Source of the DNA: Punctularia strigosozonata HHB-11173 SS5 | Taxonomy: Eukaryota; Basidiomycota; Agaricomycetes; Corticiales; Punctulariaceae | NCBI RefSeq assembly: GCF_000264995.1 | Contig: NW_006767436.1 | Coordinates: forward strand, 150,177-214,176 | Reading direction: 5' to 3' | Length of the DNA stretch: 64,000 nucleotides | Shown: positions 1 through 9,903 of the stretch, in pieces | How the letters are laid out: every line of letters starts with the position of its first letter | Position numbering within the stretch: the stretch's first letter is position 1 | Program-made: the position numbers and the translations under genes | Notes under the pieces: model-generated | What the model saw: only the letters and a program-made list of their open reading frames with translations | The model's database searches: none | Told to the model about the DNA's origin: nothing

Positions 1-691
1 CTCGCGCGCGCAAGAGACTTACGATCGTTCGTTCCGCGCAGCTTGCCGAGAGCGTTGGGCAGATGTCCGACCTCATCAACTTTTCCTCCGAGACGGAGTT
101 GGGCCCGATAGGTACGTGCCTCTGCGGCGAAGTTGGTCGTGACTTTGGCCGCATAGAACTCACGATTATCCCGTAGACGCGTTGAAAGCGTTCGCAAAAC
201 AGATTCGCGACCACCATGGGGTCATGCCCCCTCTCGGCGTAGCGCTCAACCCTGGACCCGGACCCGGGGCTGGACCGGGGCCAGGGCCCGGGGCACCCCC
301 GGGCGGAGGCGGGCCCGGTCAAGGACCTCCCGGTCCTGGCCCTGGTCCTGGTTCTTTCCCTGGCACTCCCGCCGGGAACGCGCACACGCCCGGGTCCAAC
401 ACCACGCAGCACAACCCGTCATCCGTCCCGTCATCCCCGCAAAAGCAGCACAAGCCGAACCCTCTGCAGTCGCAGGGCGCAGGGCCGAGCAACGCGAGTT
501 CATCGGCAGCCCCGACGCCATCCGGACCGACGCCCGCGACCCCGACGTTGAAACCCGCGCCCGCGACGAATCTGAAGAGAAAAGCGCAGTCCGACGGCGC
601 CGGAGGCTCCGGCGCACCCGCGTCCGAGCAAGCGCCGCCCCCGAAGCGACCGACGCGCAAGCGCACACGGACCGCTACCATAAACAACTGA
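1..691 (+). CDS. C-terminal part of a possible LIM-domain-binding (Ldb1/PtaB/Adn1-like) transcription cofactor
   Basis: Only the 3' end is in the window. The first visible exon reads in the frame starting at base 3 and ends at 111. A GT-AG intron (112-176) follows, and the last exon runs from 177 to the stop at 689-691. The residues across the join (AESVGQMSDLINFSSETELGPI, here split as AESVGQMSDLIN and FSSETELGPI, then DALKAFA) recall the end of the fungal Ldb1-family dimerisation domain. The rest is a low-complexity tail rich in Gly, Pro, Ser and Thr with a basic end (KRPTRKRTRT) that could act as a nuclear signal. Family members bridge transcription factors in adhesion and morphogenesis programmes. 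The family call rests on about 45 residues and is tentative; the exon structure is better supported. Confidence 0.45.
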
Positions 692-1270
692 TCGAGACTC
701 GGCTTCCGGACGCTTGCTCCCCTCCCCGTCTCACCGACATCCCCATTCTGTCTACCGTCTCGCTGCTATTGGATCTTTTTTTTTTGCATCACTCGGATCT
801 GTCTTTCTCACACACACCACATACAACAATACTACATAGTGTATTTCTCCCCATCAGTCGCAATTTCTTCTTTTTTTTCCCTACCCTCTTCGTCACATTT
901 CCTCTCCAGCCTTATCCTCTTCTCGTGTTTTATTACTGCTATATTTATCGCCATTTGTATGCTGTAGTGATACTAGATTGCCCAAACCGATTGCGTCTTG
1001 TCTTCCGTCCCTCGTGCCCGATTCGGACGGTCCAGGAAACCGGACCCCGCGTGCGCGGGGATCGTCGCTCAAGAACATCAAAACAGCGATCGCAGAGAAG
1101 CCCTTCCCTTTGATGGCGGTGACTGTGAGGCGGTTTTACGGAGACTCAAAAGAGTCACAGGCGACAAAGCGTGTCGAACGCAAAGTCGAACGGGAATGAA
1201 ATGCAATCGTATACAGGCAGTATGTTACTAAGATGGAGTTGGGCCTCATGTATTCGTAAGCACCTGGCCG
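692..1270. other. 3'-flanking / convergent intergenic stretch
   Basis: This lies between two converging genes. It is pyrimidine-rich with T tracts near 777-785 and 871-879, consistent with 3' untranslated sequence and polyadenylation signals. The short open frames here show no recognisable protein. Confidence 0.5.
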
Positions 1271-4200
1271 TCAATATTGGGGATCGTGGCTGAAATCGCA
1301 GCGGTCGCCATATTTGCACCTGCAGCATGGGACCATAGGTCAATATTCTCGTCACACACCAACATTTTAAACTTTGATGCTCGCCTTCCTTGCATGAAAA
1401 ACGAGCAGGGTGTCCGTTTATTATGTCTAAACCCGCCACCGCCGCCGCCGCCACCGCGGCCTCGACCTCGTCCCCGCCCTCGTCCACCGAAGCTATCCCC
1501 ATCCCACCGACCATGCCCATTCCCGTCATGTCCATAGTCCTGATACTGACTATCCCAATTATGATCAGCGCCGTCGTACGGAGGAGCAACACCACCGGCC
1601 GGGGGGGCCATGGGCGGACCCTGCTGCTGCTGCTGCTCTTGGCCAAATAGCACCTGCGCCTGCTGCAACAACATTTGCAACTGATCCGGCGGCATGTTCT
1701 GCAGCACCCTAGTGTCGTACCCTCCTGCGCCACCTGCTCCTCCCCAGGCCTGGCCGGCCGATTGTTGGCCAGTCCCGTCCGCCATGTGCACGTCCCCGCC
1801 GTTGGCAGCAGCGGTGAGCTGGCCCACGAGATCGGCGACAGACCCTGCTGGACCCCCCGGAGGTGGAGGAGCCCCACTCCAGAAAAGCGGGTCGGCCTTG
1901 GACCCGACGATCATGGCCTTCACGTCTTTGTCCATTTGATCTTCCGGTATGACCGTCACCGGCTCGCCCGGTGTGGGCGGTATTTGGTCAAGGGACATGT
2001 ATATGGCCACGAGGGCTGTTTGCTCTCGTTGCGCCTGCAGATCCTTCTCCTGACTGGACGAGCCTCTTTCGAACAACTCGAGCTCAGGCGGGAATTCGAC
2101 GGCTGCGAGGGAATGAGCTAGGCGTCATACGCGCGAACTTGACTGCAAACGCACGCTGTGGTTCTGACCAATCGACTGTCTCGTCGAACAGATGGACATG
2201 CATCGCGGCGCCCTCGTCTCGGTCGAGTTGACGGACGTTGTGACATACACCACCCGCCTGAAACGATGTTTTGGTCAGATACTTATCCCCCCTCGACCAT
2301 GAAACAAGTAGAACGCTTACAGCAATGGCATCATCGTCATATATCGCCCTGTCGATGAGCTTGACCATCTCGAGCTGGCCTTCAGGCGCCCAAGAAACCG
2401 TCTTTCCCTTCTTCTTCAGCTTCGACGGGCCCGGTATCGGCGCGGGCGTCGTCGTCGCCGACGGCGGGGTCGACGCCGTCGCAGGCGAACCCCTCCTCGC
2501 CTTCGCCATATCCTTCAGCGCCTCCTGGAACGGATCGATGGCGGACGGCTGCGCGACGTGCTCGTCCTTCTTCGGCGGCGCCTTCTTGAACGTCGGCAGC
2601 TTGGGCTTGGGCTTGGGCGCGGAGAAGAAGGACGAGTCCGACTTGGCGTCCTTGACGGCGGTCACCACCGGCTTCGCCGCCTCCTTCTTCACCGTCGCCG
2701 TCGCCGGGGCCGAGCGGGACGAGGGCCCCGCGCCGGAGGTCGAGATCGCCTGCTTCTTCAGCGGGGGCGCCGCCTTCGGGTCCGTGACCTTCCGCTTCTT
2801 GCTCTTCGGGTCTGCCATCAAAAATAGTCATAAAAAAAAACAGAAAACAAAATGCATCAGCCTTGGTGGAACCGTACGACGGACTGACATGACCCACCCT
2901 CTGCGTCTTTGTCCGGTTGTTTGCTTTCGCCCGGATTCACCATCTGGCGCCAACGCCTTTCGAGGTTCGAAGCCATATCCTTGATCGCTGATTCACGGAA
3001 ACAAAACGATACAACGTCAGACAACGGACTTCTACGTTATTACGTTTTCGATAGCAATGATATGAGGGTGGTTTCGTCGTTAATTTTATGTTCACAACAG
3101 AGTGAACGTCGCATCCGTGTCTAAGTGGTCGACATGCACGGCGCACGACCTTGGTTGATCGACGTGCTCCACACACGGGATAGCCTTTCGCTCGATGCTG
3201 AAAAGCGGGCGACAAACACTTACCAGGTGACGGGGGATCCTTGACCAGTTTGACGATGATTTTGCCCAGCTTTGATGTCTTCAGGGACTCGATCGTCAAC
3301 GGAAGCCGGTCAATAATCTGATCAACGAAACAAGTGAGTAAAAAACCGCCTTCTCGCGAAACGCGATGTTCGTTTAGACTGACGTGCAACAACGGCATGA
3401 TCGTTTCCCGGAGCTGACCCTCCGACTTTCCGGTCATGCCGGCCTTCAACCATTCTCGGGTAACGTCCATCGCGGCCGGGCTCTCCGACCACGCCCGGAA
3501 ATAATGGTTGCCCGCGTTGTCCCGCATCTTCGTGAGGATCTCGAGCCGCATCGGCGCGTCGACGAGGTTCGAGCCGTAGTCGTCGATGTGGCCGACGAGC
3601 TTCTGCACGTGCTTCGCGCCGCTGAACGCGTCCGGGGCGAGCAGGGGCCGGATCGCGCTCTGGAACGCATCTTTCTTCGCCTGGATGATTTCGGTCGGCG
3701 TCGGCGGGGTCGGGGGTTGCTGAGGAGGGGCGGCGGGCTGCTGTTGAGGTTGGGGGGTGTAGAAGGCGGAGGGCGCGATGGTGGTCGGTGGTGGGGGCGA
3801 GTTGTGGAGGACGTGGGGCGAGAGCGTCTGTTCTGGACGCACGGGCGGGGTCGATTGGCCTGCGGGTCGGATGAACTGGTCAAGGAATGTGGAACCGAGG
3901 CCGGGCTGGTTGAGCTGGCGGAGAAAGTCGCTGACATCGTATGTTTGCCCGTTCAAAGGAGAGTTGGAGTATTGAGGAGGAGGTGGCGGTGAGCTACTGC
4001 TCATGGTCGTGAGTGCCGGGCTGGAGATGAAAACCATTGTGTGAATATATGCGCGAGAAAATACGTGTTTTTTTTGGGTGACGCACTCGATAACCATGTG
4101 CTGGGGCTGTATCGCCTGCTGTTGCTGCGGCTGGTGTTGCGGTGGTGGCTGTTGATGCTGAGGAGGCGGAGACGGTTGCGAGAGGTGAGGTGAAGTAGTG

Positions 4201-4580
4201 GCGCCGTTAAGGGTCGAGTAGGAAGACACTGGGACTTGCGACGTGCTCGGCCACGGGCTCGAACCGTACGGGATGGCATTGTAGGGTCCGGGCGCGCCAG
4301 AGATGAAGTAGTTCTGCTGGTAGGGCTGGAAGAACGAGGCGGATGGCGTTGATAAGGGATTCGTGGAATCTAGCGATCCTGGAAATCAGCGTTCGCTGGG
4401 CACGCTCGTCGCTGCGAGCCGCGATATGGCATGTTGCTCACCCGTCAGATCGCCGAACGCGAGCTCGCTCAGGTCGAGGTTCGGTTGGCCGTGCGTCGGC
4501 GGCGTCGCGCCTGGGGGTGCGCTCGACCGACCGTCATGGTTGTTGTCGCTGGGTTGGAGCCATGGACTGTACACGTCCAT
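1271..4580 (-). CDS. PNUTS (PPP1R10)-like nuclear PP1-targeting protein
   Basis: Nine exons join into 870 codons: 4580-4442, 4378-4087, 4020-3384, 3317-3224, 2987-2898, 2811-2321, 2257-2155, 2102-1385, 1319-1271. The order of parts matches PNUTS: a Pro/Gln-rich N-terminus; a TFIIS N-terminal-like helical domain (about residues 250-425, ending near IKDMASNLERRW); an SV40-like nuclear signal PKSKKRKV; the PP1-docking motif KTVSW near residue 555 (PNUTS has TVTW); a Gly/Gln/RGRG region; and a C-terminal CCCH finger (CSFFMQGRC, CKYGDRC, CDFSH). PNUTS, and its fission-yeast relative Ppn1, target phosphatase PP1 to the RNA polymerase II cleavage/termination machinery. The last intron, within the finger, begins with GC instead of GT. 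The third exon is joined by removing a 66-nt in-frame intron (4086-4021), which could instead be read through. The start at 4580 is the first ATG of a good frame; a more upstream exon is possible. Confidence 0.85.
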
Positions 4581-5255
4581 TCGATTTCGATATGCTTTTT
4601 CAAGGTGAAGACGCGACCCTCCAACGTGCGCGGCGTTATGACCTCTGCGCGAAAGAAACGATCTTTTTTTCACTTGTTCGGACAGGAAGGTCAAACCTGG
4701 CCGTTGTGTGTCTACGACGCTTTTCCAACCGTCTCCGCCGTTCTGGCGTCTTGGGGATGTCTGAGGTGTCGTTGAGGCACTGCCGTGGGCTTGGTCACTG
4801 GGCACCTTGGCGGAGATTGAAACTGAGACCTCGGTAAGACCGTCGTTCCCACGATCGCATTTCACCGGGTTCCATTTGTCGAAACCTTATCGTTACATAG
4901 ACTCATGCGGTCTCTCGTACGGAGAGAAATTGCATCGCATGAGCACACGGGCCACGCTTGTCAGAAGACCGTGAGGGCGCTACGGAAACGATATAGAATA
5001 GATTTCTCAAGGTTCAATCCGGGGCGACTCGGCGGGAACAATGGGGCGAAAGCAGTTGTGTAATGTATTACTCATTTGGTTAGGTTGGCAAATAGAGGTC
5101 AATCAAGACGGATCAACAAAAAGATCAGGCTGCGCACTGACTCCCATTGAACGCGGCTTGAAGCCCCCCTTGACCCGCCTTCAACTTCTTTTTCCCCCCG
5201 CTGCAAAGCGACGCGTCGGACTCGCGTTCCCGCCCCGCCCGCCCTCTCCACCGCG
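4581..5255. promoter_or_regulatory. Divergent intergenic region (PNUTS-like / HMG-box)
   Basis: The two flanking genes are transcribed away from each other, so both promoters should lie here. An open frame continues upstream of the PNUTS-like ATG to 4865 but shows no conserved sequence. I see no clear TATA box. A C-rich stretch lies just before the HMG-box start. Confidence 0.45.
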
Positions 5256-6194
5256 ATGAACCCCGCCGTGAACGACGCACAGACGTTCGAACTCGCCAGG
5301 CTCCAGGTCAGCACGCGTCCCCTTTCCCCCTCGTCGTCGTCGCCGCTGACCGACACGTCGCACACTGTCTCACTCAGACCATGGACGCCCTACGCTCCGT
5401 CGCAGAGGGCATGCGCCATGCCGCAACTGTCCTCGACAATTTCGCCGGGGCCGTGTCGCGGATGCACCACGGTCAAGGAATCCCACCTCTTCCCCAAGGC
5501 TACGCGCTCTCGTCCCCCGTCTTGCCGCAGGGCGGCGGCCCGCCCCGCCAGGTCGAGGAACACGCCCAGCCCCAGAAGCGGAAGCGGCAGACGAAGGTCA
5601 AGGACCCGAACGCGCCGAAGCGACCGGCCTCGTCGTACCTCCTCTTCCAGAACGCCGTCCGCCAGGAGATCAAGAAGGAGAACCCGTCGCTGCCCAACAA
5701 CGAGCTGCTCGCGCTCATTTCGCAGCGCTGGGCGGGCATGTCGGAGAAGGAGAAGCAGGTACGGAAAGATGGCGTTCGTGACCACGTTTCGTGCTCTTGC
5801 TAACACCCGTTGCGCGTGCGTTGCCCGTGTTGCAGATCTACGACGACGCGATGAAGGCTAGCAAGGTCAGATACGCTGCGGAGAAGGCTGCCTATGAAGC
5901 TGCCAGCAAGCCCGCCAACGGAGTCGCACCCTCCCCGCTGACCGTACGTCTCGGTCTCGCGCTTTGTTCCGTCGTCCTTGTTCCGCGATAGCTTCATGAT
6001 CCCCTTTATCATGCCAGACCGAACCGAAGGCCGCGGTCAAGCCCGAGCCCGTGGTGACGACAAGCACCAGCGAGGAATCCTCCGAAGAAGAGAGCGCTGG
6101 GTCTTCTTCCTCTTCCGAAGAAGAAGAGCCCGAGCCTACGCCTAAAAAACCGAAGAAGCACGACTCCGCCAAGCCCAAGAAATCCAAGGCATGA
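5256..6194 (+). CDS. HMG-box chromatin protein
   Basis: Four exons (5256-5306, 5378-5758, 5836-5943, 6018-6194) give 238 residues. A single HMG box spans about residues 85-155: DPNAPKRPASSYLLFQNAVR, then the LISQRWAGMSEKEKQ helix, then IYDDAMKASKVRYAAEKAAY after the second intron. It is preceded by a basic patch (QKRKRQTKVK). The C-terminus is acidic and serine-rich (SSEEESAGSSSSSEEEEPEP), then lysine-rich. That layout of DNA-bending box plus acidic tail is typical of non-sequence-specific architectural proteins of the HMGB/Nhp6 kind rather than of MAT-type HMG factors. It is nuclear by inference. The start at 5256 gives a 17-residue first exon; the in-frame ATG at 5381 would be an alternative. 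Confidence 0.85.
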
Positions 6195-6754
6195 AACCAC
6201 CTACCACGCGTCTCCATCGGGTCAACGGAGAAAAAAACGAACCAGAACTGTACGGACCAGATCGATACCGAGTTTCGTCTTCAACAGAGGTATATTGTGA
6301 CTGGGACGATTGGCTAGCCGGCTGTACCATGCCTTATTGTTTCGTTATATGCTCCGGTTACCTGTGTTATAATACCCTATGCTTCTTCATAGTACTAGTC
6401 CTGACCGCGTACATATGTTTTCTTGTATGTCGTCGCGATATTCCGTTTACCCGCTCTTTTTTTGACAACACATCGCTTCCCTGCTTGCTCATCGTACATA
6501 CCACCCGTCGCTCTGAGCGCGATCTGTGGAGGCCCTGCTGCGCCGGTGTGGCTGAGTAGTGAGGGTTGCGGTACTGGGGCAGGAGATGATGAGGTGAGCG
6601 GCTTTAGCCGCGCCAGGGCCGGACCTGTCGGGTTATTGCTGCGTGAGCACAGCTTCGATAGCCCCGTGCTTTGGCCAGTATAAAGCCGAGTCGCCATCGA
6701 GCAACGTAAGACGAGCACGTATCTGATCCCTCCTTCATCCCCCTCATCATCGTC
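6195..6754. other. Tandem intergenic region upstream of the WW-domain gene
   Basis: It holds the 3' flank of the HMG-box gene and the promoter of the next gene. I see no conserved open frame or RNA. A TATAAA-like stretch (CCAGTATAAAGCC) lies about 75 bp before the WW gene start. Confidence 0.4.
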
Positions 6755-7710
6755 ATGTCGCAGCCTCCTCCATACGGCGGCCCCGCCAATCCACCGGTCA
6801 ACCCCGACAATAGGAAACTACCGCCGGGCTGGGTAGAGCAGTGGGACAACAAGTATGTGTCAACGATCTACCTCCGATCGCGCTCGCTCGCAGTGGCTGA
6901 TCGCGTGCCTATCCCTGCAGCTACAAGCAATGGTGCGCGCCGTCTGATGTCTTGAGCACCGGAAGGCGCAGTGCTGACGGGAGATCGCCGCCGCACAGGT
7001 TCTACGTTGACACGAACACCAACCCGCCCCGGTCCTCTTGGACGCACCCGCTCGGCCCGCCTCCTCCCGTACCTTCGCCGGGTGCATACGCACCGCCCGG
7101 CGGACCGCCCCCGCCCAACCAGGCCTACGGCGGCCCCAGTCCCGGTCCCGGATACGACAACCGGGGCTTCAACGGCCCTCCGCATGGTCAATGGGGCGGG
7201 CCTCAAGCCGGCTACGCTCCCCAGGGCGGCTACGGCGGCGGATACCCGCAGGGCTACAACCAGGGTGGATACGGCGGCGGATACCCCCAAGGTCCGCCAC
7301 AAGAGGACAGAGGTGCGTTGGCTCTGCATTATCATATCTCTCGAATCGCCGTTGTTGTCAGAAATCACGTGTTAATCAATCTCTCTCGTATCCTTCTGCA
7401 ATAGGCTTCTTCGGTCGCTTCGGCGGAGGGTCTTCGCAGCAACAGCAGCCTCAGGTCGTGTACCAGCAGGCCCCACCGAAGAAGTCGGGGATCGGCATGG
7501 GCACCGTGGTTGCCGGAGGTTCGTCCTCACCCGCACCTCATCGTTCTCAGAGTTGCGCTAACGACTTGCCGCTACTCAGCCGGTGCCGGTTTACTCGGCG
7601 GTATGCTCCTCGAGAACGCGCTCGACGACTCGCAGGAGGACGCCTACCGCGACGGCTACCAGGACGGTCAACAAGACGACTTTGGTGGCGACGACGGCGG
7701 AGACTGGTAA
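6755..7710 (+). CDS. WW-domain protein with glycine/tyrosine-rich tail
   Basis: Five exons (6755-6852, 6921-6932, 6999-7312, 7405-7518, 7580-7710) give 222 residues. One WW domain is near the N-terminus: LPPGWVEQWDN, NYKQW, FYVDTNTNPPRSSWTHP, with both signature tryptophans and the final proline. The second exon is only 12 nt and supplies the middle of the WW domain, so omitting it would destroy the fold. The centre has YGGGYPQGYNQGGYGGGYPQ-type repeats, then a Gln stretch, a Gly/Ala segment (GAGAGLLGGML) and an acidic tail (YRDGYQDGQQDDFGGDDGGD). WW domains bind proline-rich ligands. Similar small WW/Gly-rich proteins are common in basidiomycetes, but I know of no assigned function. Confidence 0.8.
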
Positions 7711-8255
7711 TGGACTCGTCGTTTATTACCACCCTCCCTCGGATCCCGGAGCATTTCGGAGCACGCGATAGTCTCGTCTCGGAACTGACGTCTGTGACTT
7801 GAGTTCTTCTTTGCATGGATGTACTATTTTACATTGATTATTGGAGCGACCGTCTTACACGTCTTGGGTTTCGTCATCGAACTTTTGCGCTGTCAGAGCC
7901 AATACCTGCCAACGGAGCTGCAGTCGTGGATTCAGAAAATGAATAGATGCATCGTCTAGGACAATCAGCGTGCGAGGGGAACAGACTACTGGATCGATCG
8001 TACTCCCGAGGTGCAACCTTCATCTGAAAGAAGAGATGATGCGGGTATGCACACAAGTTGTATGTTGAAGACGCGCGACCGTGCACGCGACGTCGTTGCC
8101 TTCAGCGCTAGCGGTCTATACAGGCTTGCAACAATGCCGCGTCTGTGAGTTCCTACAGTCGAAAAGCTTATACGCCGAGCATTGGAGAGGATTGAAGTGA
8201 ATGTGCGACGCGATGGTGAACCAAAAATCGGGACCTGGGAAGGATAGGAATCTCA
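7711..8255. other. Intergenic stretch, no gene recognised
   Basis: This is the 3' flank of the WW gene. Short open frames occur on both strands without recognisable sequence. The missing C-terminal half of the decayed MYND copy at 8256-8543 would be expected here on the minus strand, but I could not recognise it. Confidence 0.4.
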
Positions 8256-8543
8256 TCAGGGTATCGAGAAGCCTGTGATGGTGTGTCTTGGCCAATGCTT
8301 CATGGAGTGGTACCGGCTGTTTATCTCAGATATGATGCGGATGCATTCGCTGTAAAACTGTTCGCAGTGGAGTGGATGAGCCGGATCCTCGAGCGAGCGG
8401 ATGAGAGTGCGATCAATCTGGTCAACAAGTGCTTTTGATCTTTGCGCCGAGTAGTCAAAGATGATCAGCATACGACGAAAGCACAATCCTTGGATCTCAT
8501 TCGTACATTCGGTTGCCGCCATCCATCCAAACACGATGCGCAA
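8256..8543 (-). pseudogene. N-terminal fragment of a MYND-finger family gene
   Basis: A short frame contains IRSLEDPAHPLHCEQFY followed by SRYHSMKHWPRH. This matches the N-terminal block of the intact gene at 41706-43216 (VRSFQDPDHPRHCHQFY) and the broken copy at 46104-46876 (IHSLEDPAHPRHCRKFY). The frame stops soon after. Neither the central domain nor the MYND finger is seen downstream, so this is a truncated, probably dead, copy. Like the intact copy, it points away from a U6 snRNA gene. Confidence 0.6.
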
Positions 8544-8685
8544 AGGGATTTGCGTGATTGTCTACGATTTCTACTGGAAACGTGCTGCCAGATGAATGGG
8601 ATAGAAGTTGTGAGCGCGCGATATGAGAGGCTTAGGTCAGATCGACGCAGCTGGGTGGTAACTCGAGGTGAGGCCCGAGGCGTGT

Positions 8686-8735
8686 TACCCGCGAAGCGCA
8701 CACAATGCGAAATCCGTTACATACGTCATCTGACC
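8686..8735 (+). promoter_or_regulatory. Shared upstream elements of U6 copy 1
   Basis: Compared without gaps to the other U6 copy, three blocks are shared at the same distance from the RNA start: TACCCGCG at -64, CACAAWGCGAAATC at -49 (W is T here) and CTGACC at -20, plus scattered bases between. There is no TATA box near -30. These look like a Pol III type-3 style upstream promoter, by inference from conservation. Confidence 0.65.
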
Positions 8736-8749
8736 TGCCTGCAACTGTT

Positions 8750-8772
8750 GTCCCCTTCGGGGTGACATACGA

Positions 8773-8804
<32 letters not shown>

Positions 8805-8873
8805 GGCCCCTGCACAAGGATGACACGCTTTCCCGGAGTGGTAGACCTACGGGTCTCAATATTTATTGCTTTT
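8750..8873 (+). ncRNA. U6: U6 spliceosomal snRNA, copy 1
   Basis: It contains the invariant U6 core, including ACGATACAGAGAAGATTAGC with the ACAGAGA box, then CATGGCCCCTGCACAAGG and GATGACACGC of the internal stem-loop. It starts with a 5' hairpin capped by TTCG. U6 pairs with U4 and the 5' splice site and forms the spliceosome active site. The 3' part carries an extra hairpin (AGACC, TACG loop, GGTCT) and an AT-rich tail ending in TTTT, the Pol III stop signal. It is identical over 124 bp to the copy at 43467-43590. The 3' end of the mature RNA is not certain. Confidence 0.95.
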
Positions 8874-8963
8874 CTTTCGTCTGACTGTCCCTACAAGAAG
8901 ACCGCAACACTGAGCTGGACTTCTTGTCATCCTTCTTTTCTTTTACGCTCAATACGAGTCTCT

Positions 8964-9903
8964 ATGGGCCTCCTGACCATCATCCGGAAAAACCGCGAGA
9001 AGGAGAAGGAAATGCGGCTGCTGTTTCTGTCGGCCTGGTACTTGGTTTCTGTCTGACTCCGTCTGACGAGCGCGTCTCTGCTGCTCCCAGAGGCTTGGAT
9101 AATGCCGGAAAGACGACCATTCTCAAGAAGATCAACGGCGAGGATATCATGAGCGTCAGCCCGACACTTGGTTTCAACATCAAGACATTCCAACACGGAA
9201 AGTCAGTGCTTTCACGTCTCTCAAAACGATACACTGATATGGATCCTCCATCCCGCTAGGTATACGTTGAACATTTGTACGTCTCCTTATCCTCCATCGA
9301 TGCGCCTTGTTCATTTCGCCTCGAAGGGGACGTTGGCGGTCAACGCACGCTACGACCGTACTGGCGCAACTACTTCGAGCAGACGGACGCGATCGTGTGG
9401 GTGGTGGACTCCAGCGATCGGTTCCGGACGCAGGACTGCAAAGAGGAGCTCCATAGTCTCCTACTCGAAGATGTATGGTCCACTACCCTGCTACTGCACC
9501 CTTGCCCGTCCTCTGATGAGACCTGACTTTACGACCTCAGCGCCTTGCCGGGGCATCTCTCCTCGTCTTCGCGAACAAGCAGGACATCGGCGGCTCCATG
9601 ACGAGCGCCGAGATCAGCGACGTGAGCCTGATCAATTATATCTCATCGGCGCGTACGGTGGCACTCAATCGTTCGACCGCCAAACAGGCGCTCGATCTGC
9701 CGTCGATCAAGTCGCACAACTGGAAGATCATGTCGTGCAGTGCAGTGACGGGCGAGAACCTGACGGAAGGACTGGACTGGGTCGTACACGACGTCGCCGG
9801 GCGCCTTTACTACAGCTCGACATCCGCGTCCGGCGCGAGACTCAGGGATGCGGCGCCAAGCAGCGCTTTCGCCCCGTCGCATCAACTGGCGGAAGTACAC
9901 TGA
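8964..9903 (+). CDS. ARL2: ARL2-type ARF-like small GTPase
   Basis: Six exons (8964-9028, 9091-9201, 9260-9276, 9327-9472, 9541-9621, 9688-9903) give 211 residues. The N-terminus [20 protein letters not shown], the P-loop GLDNAGKTT, switch [12 protein letters not shown], the [18 protein letters not shown] switch II block, NKQD and the SAVTGENL block are all present. The pattern fits ARL2 (Cin4 in yeast, Alp41 in fission yeast), which controls tubulin-cofactor folding of alpha/beta-tubulin. Exon 3 is a 17-nt microexon. The family is usually about 184 residues; here about 25 extra residues ([20 protein letters not shown] onward) follow the GTPase fold. They may be real or may hide an intron. 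The start lies only 91 bp after the U6 gene. Confidence 0.9.

Noticed and set aside
777-785. T tract as a Pol III terminator of a small RNA gene
   Set aside because: No upstream A/B boxes or structured RNA; it is in a pyrimidine-rich 3' flank.
2812-2821. ATG at 2821 as start of a separate Lys-rich protein
   Set aside because: It lies within the intron 2897-2812; the acceptor GGCAG joins the frame to the TFIIS-N-like exon.
2271-2984. 237-codon plus-strand open frame
   Set aside because: It is the antisense shadow of PNUTS-like exons; composition mirrors the other strand and no domain is seen.
4020-4090. In-frame read-through of a 66-nt segment in PNUTS-like
   Set aside because: A GTGCGT donor and CTCCAG acceptor flank it, so an intron is favoured, but read-through cannot be ruled out.
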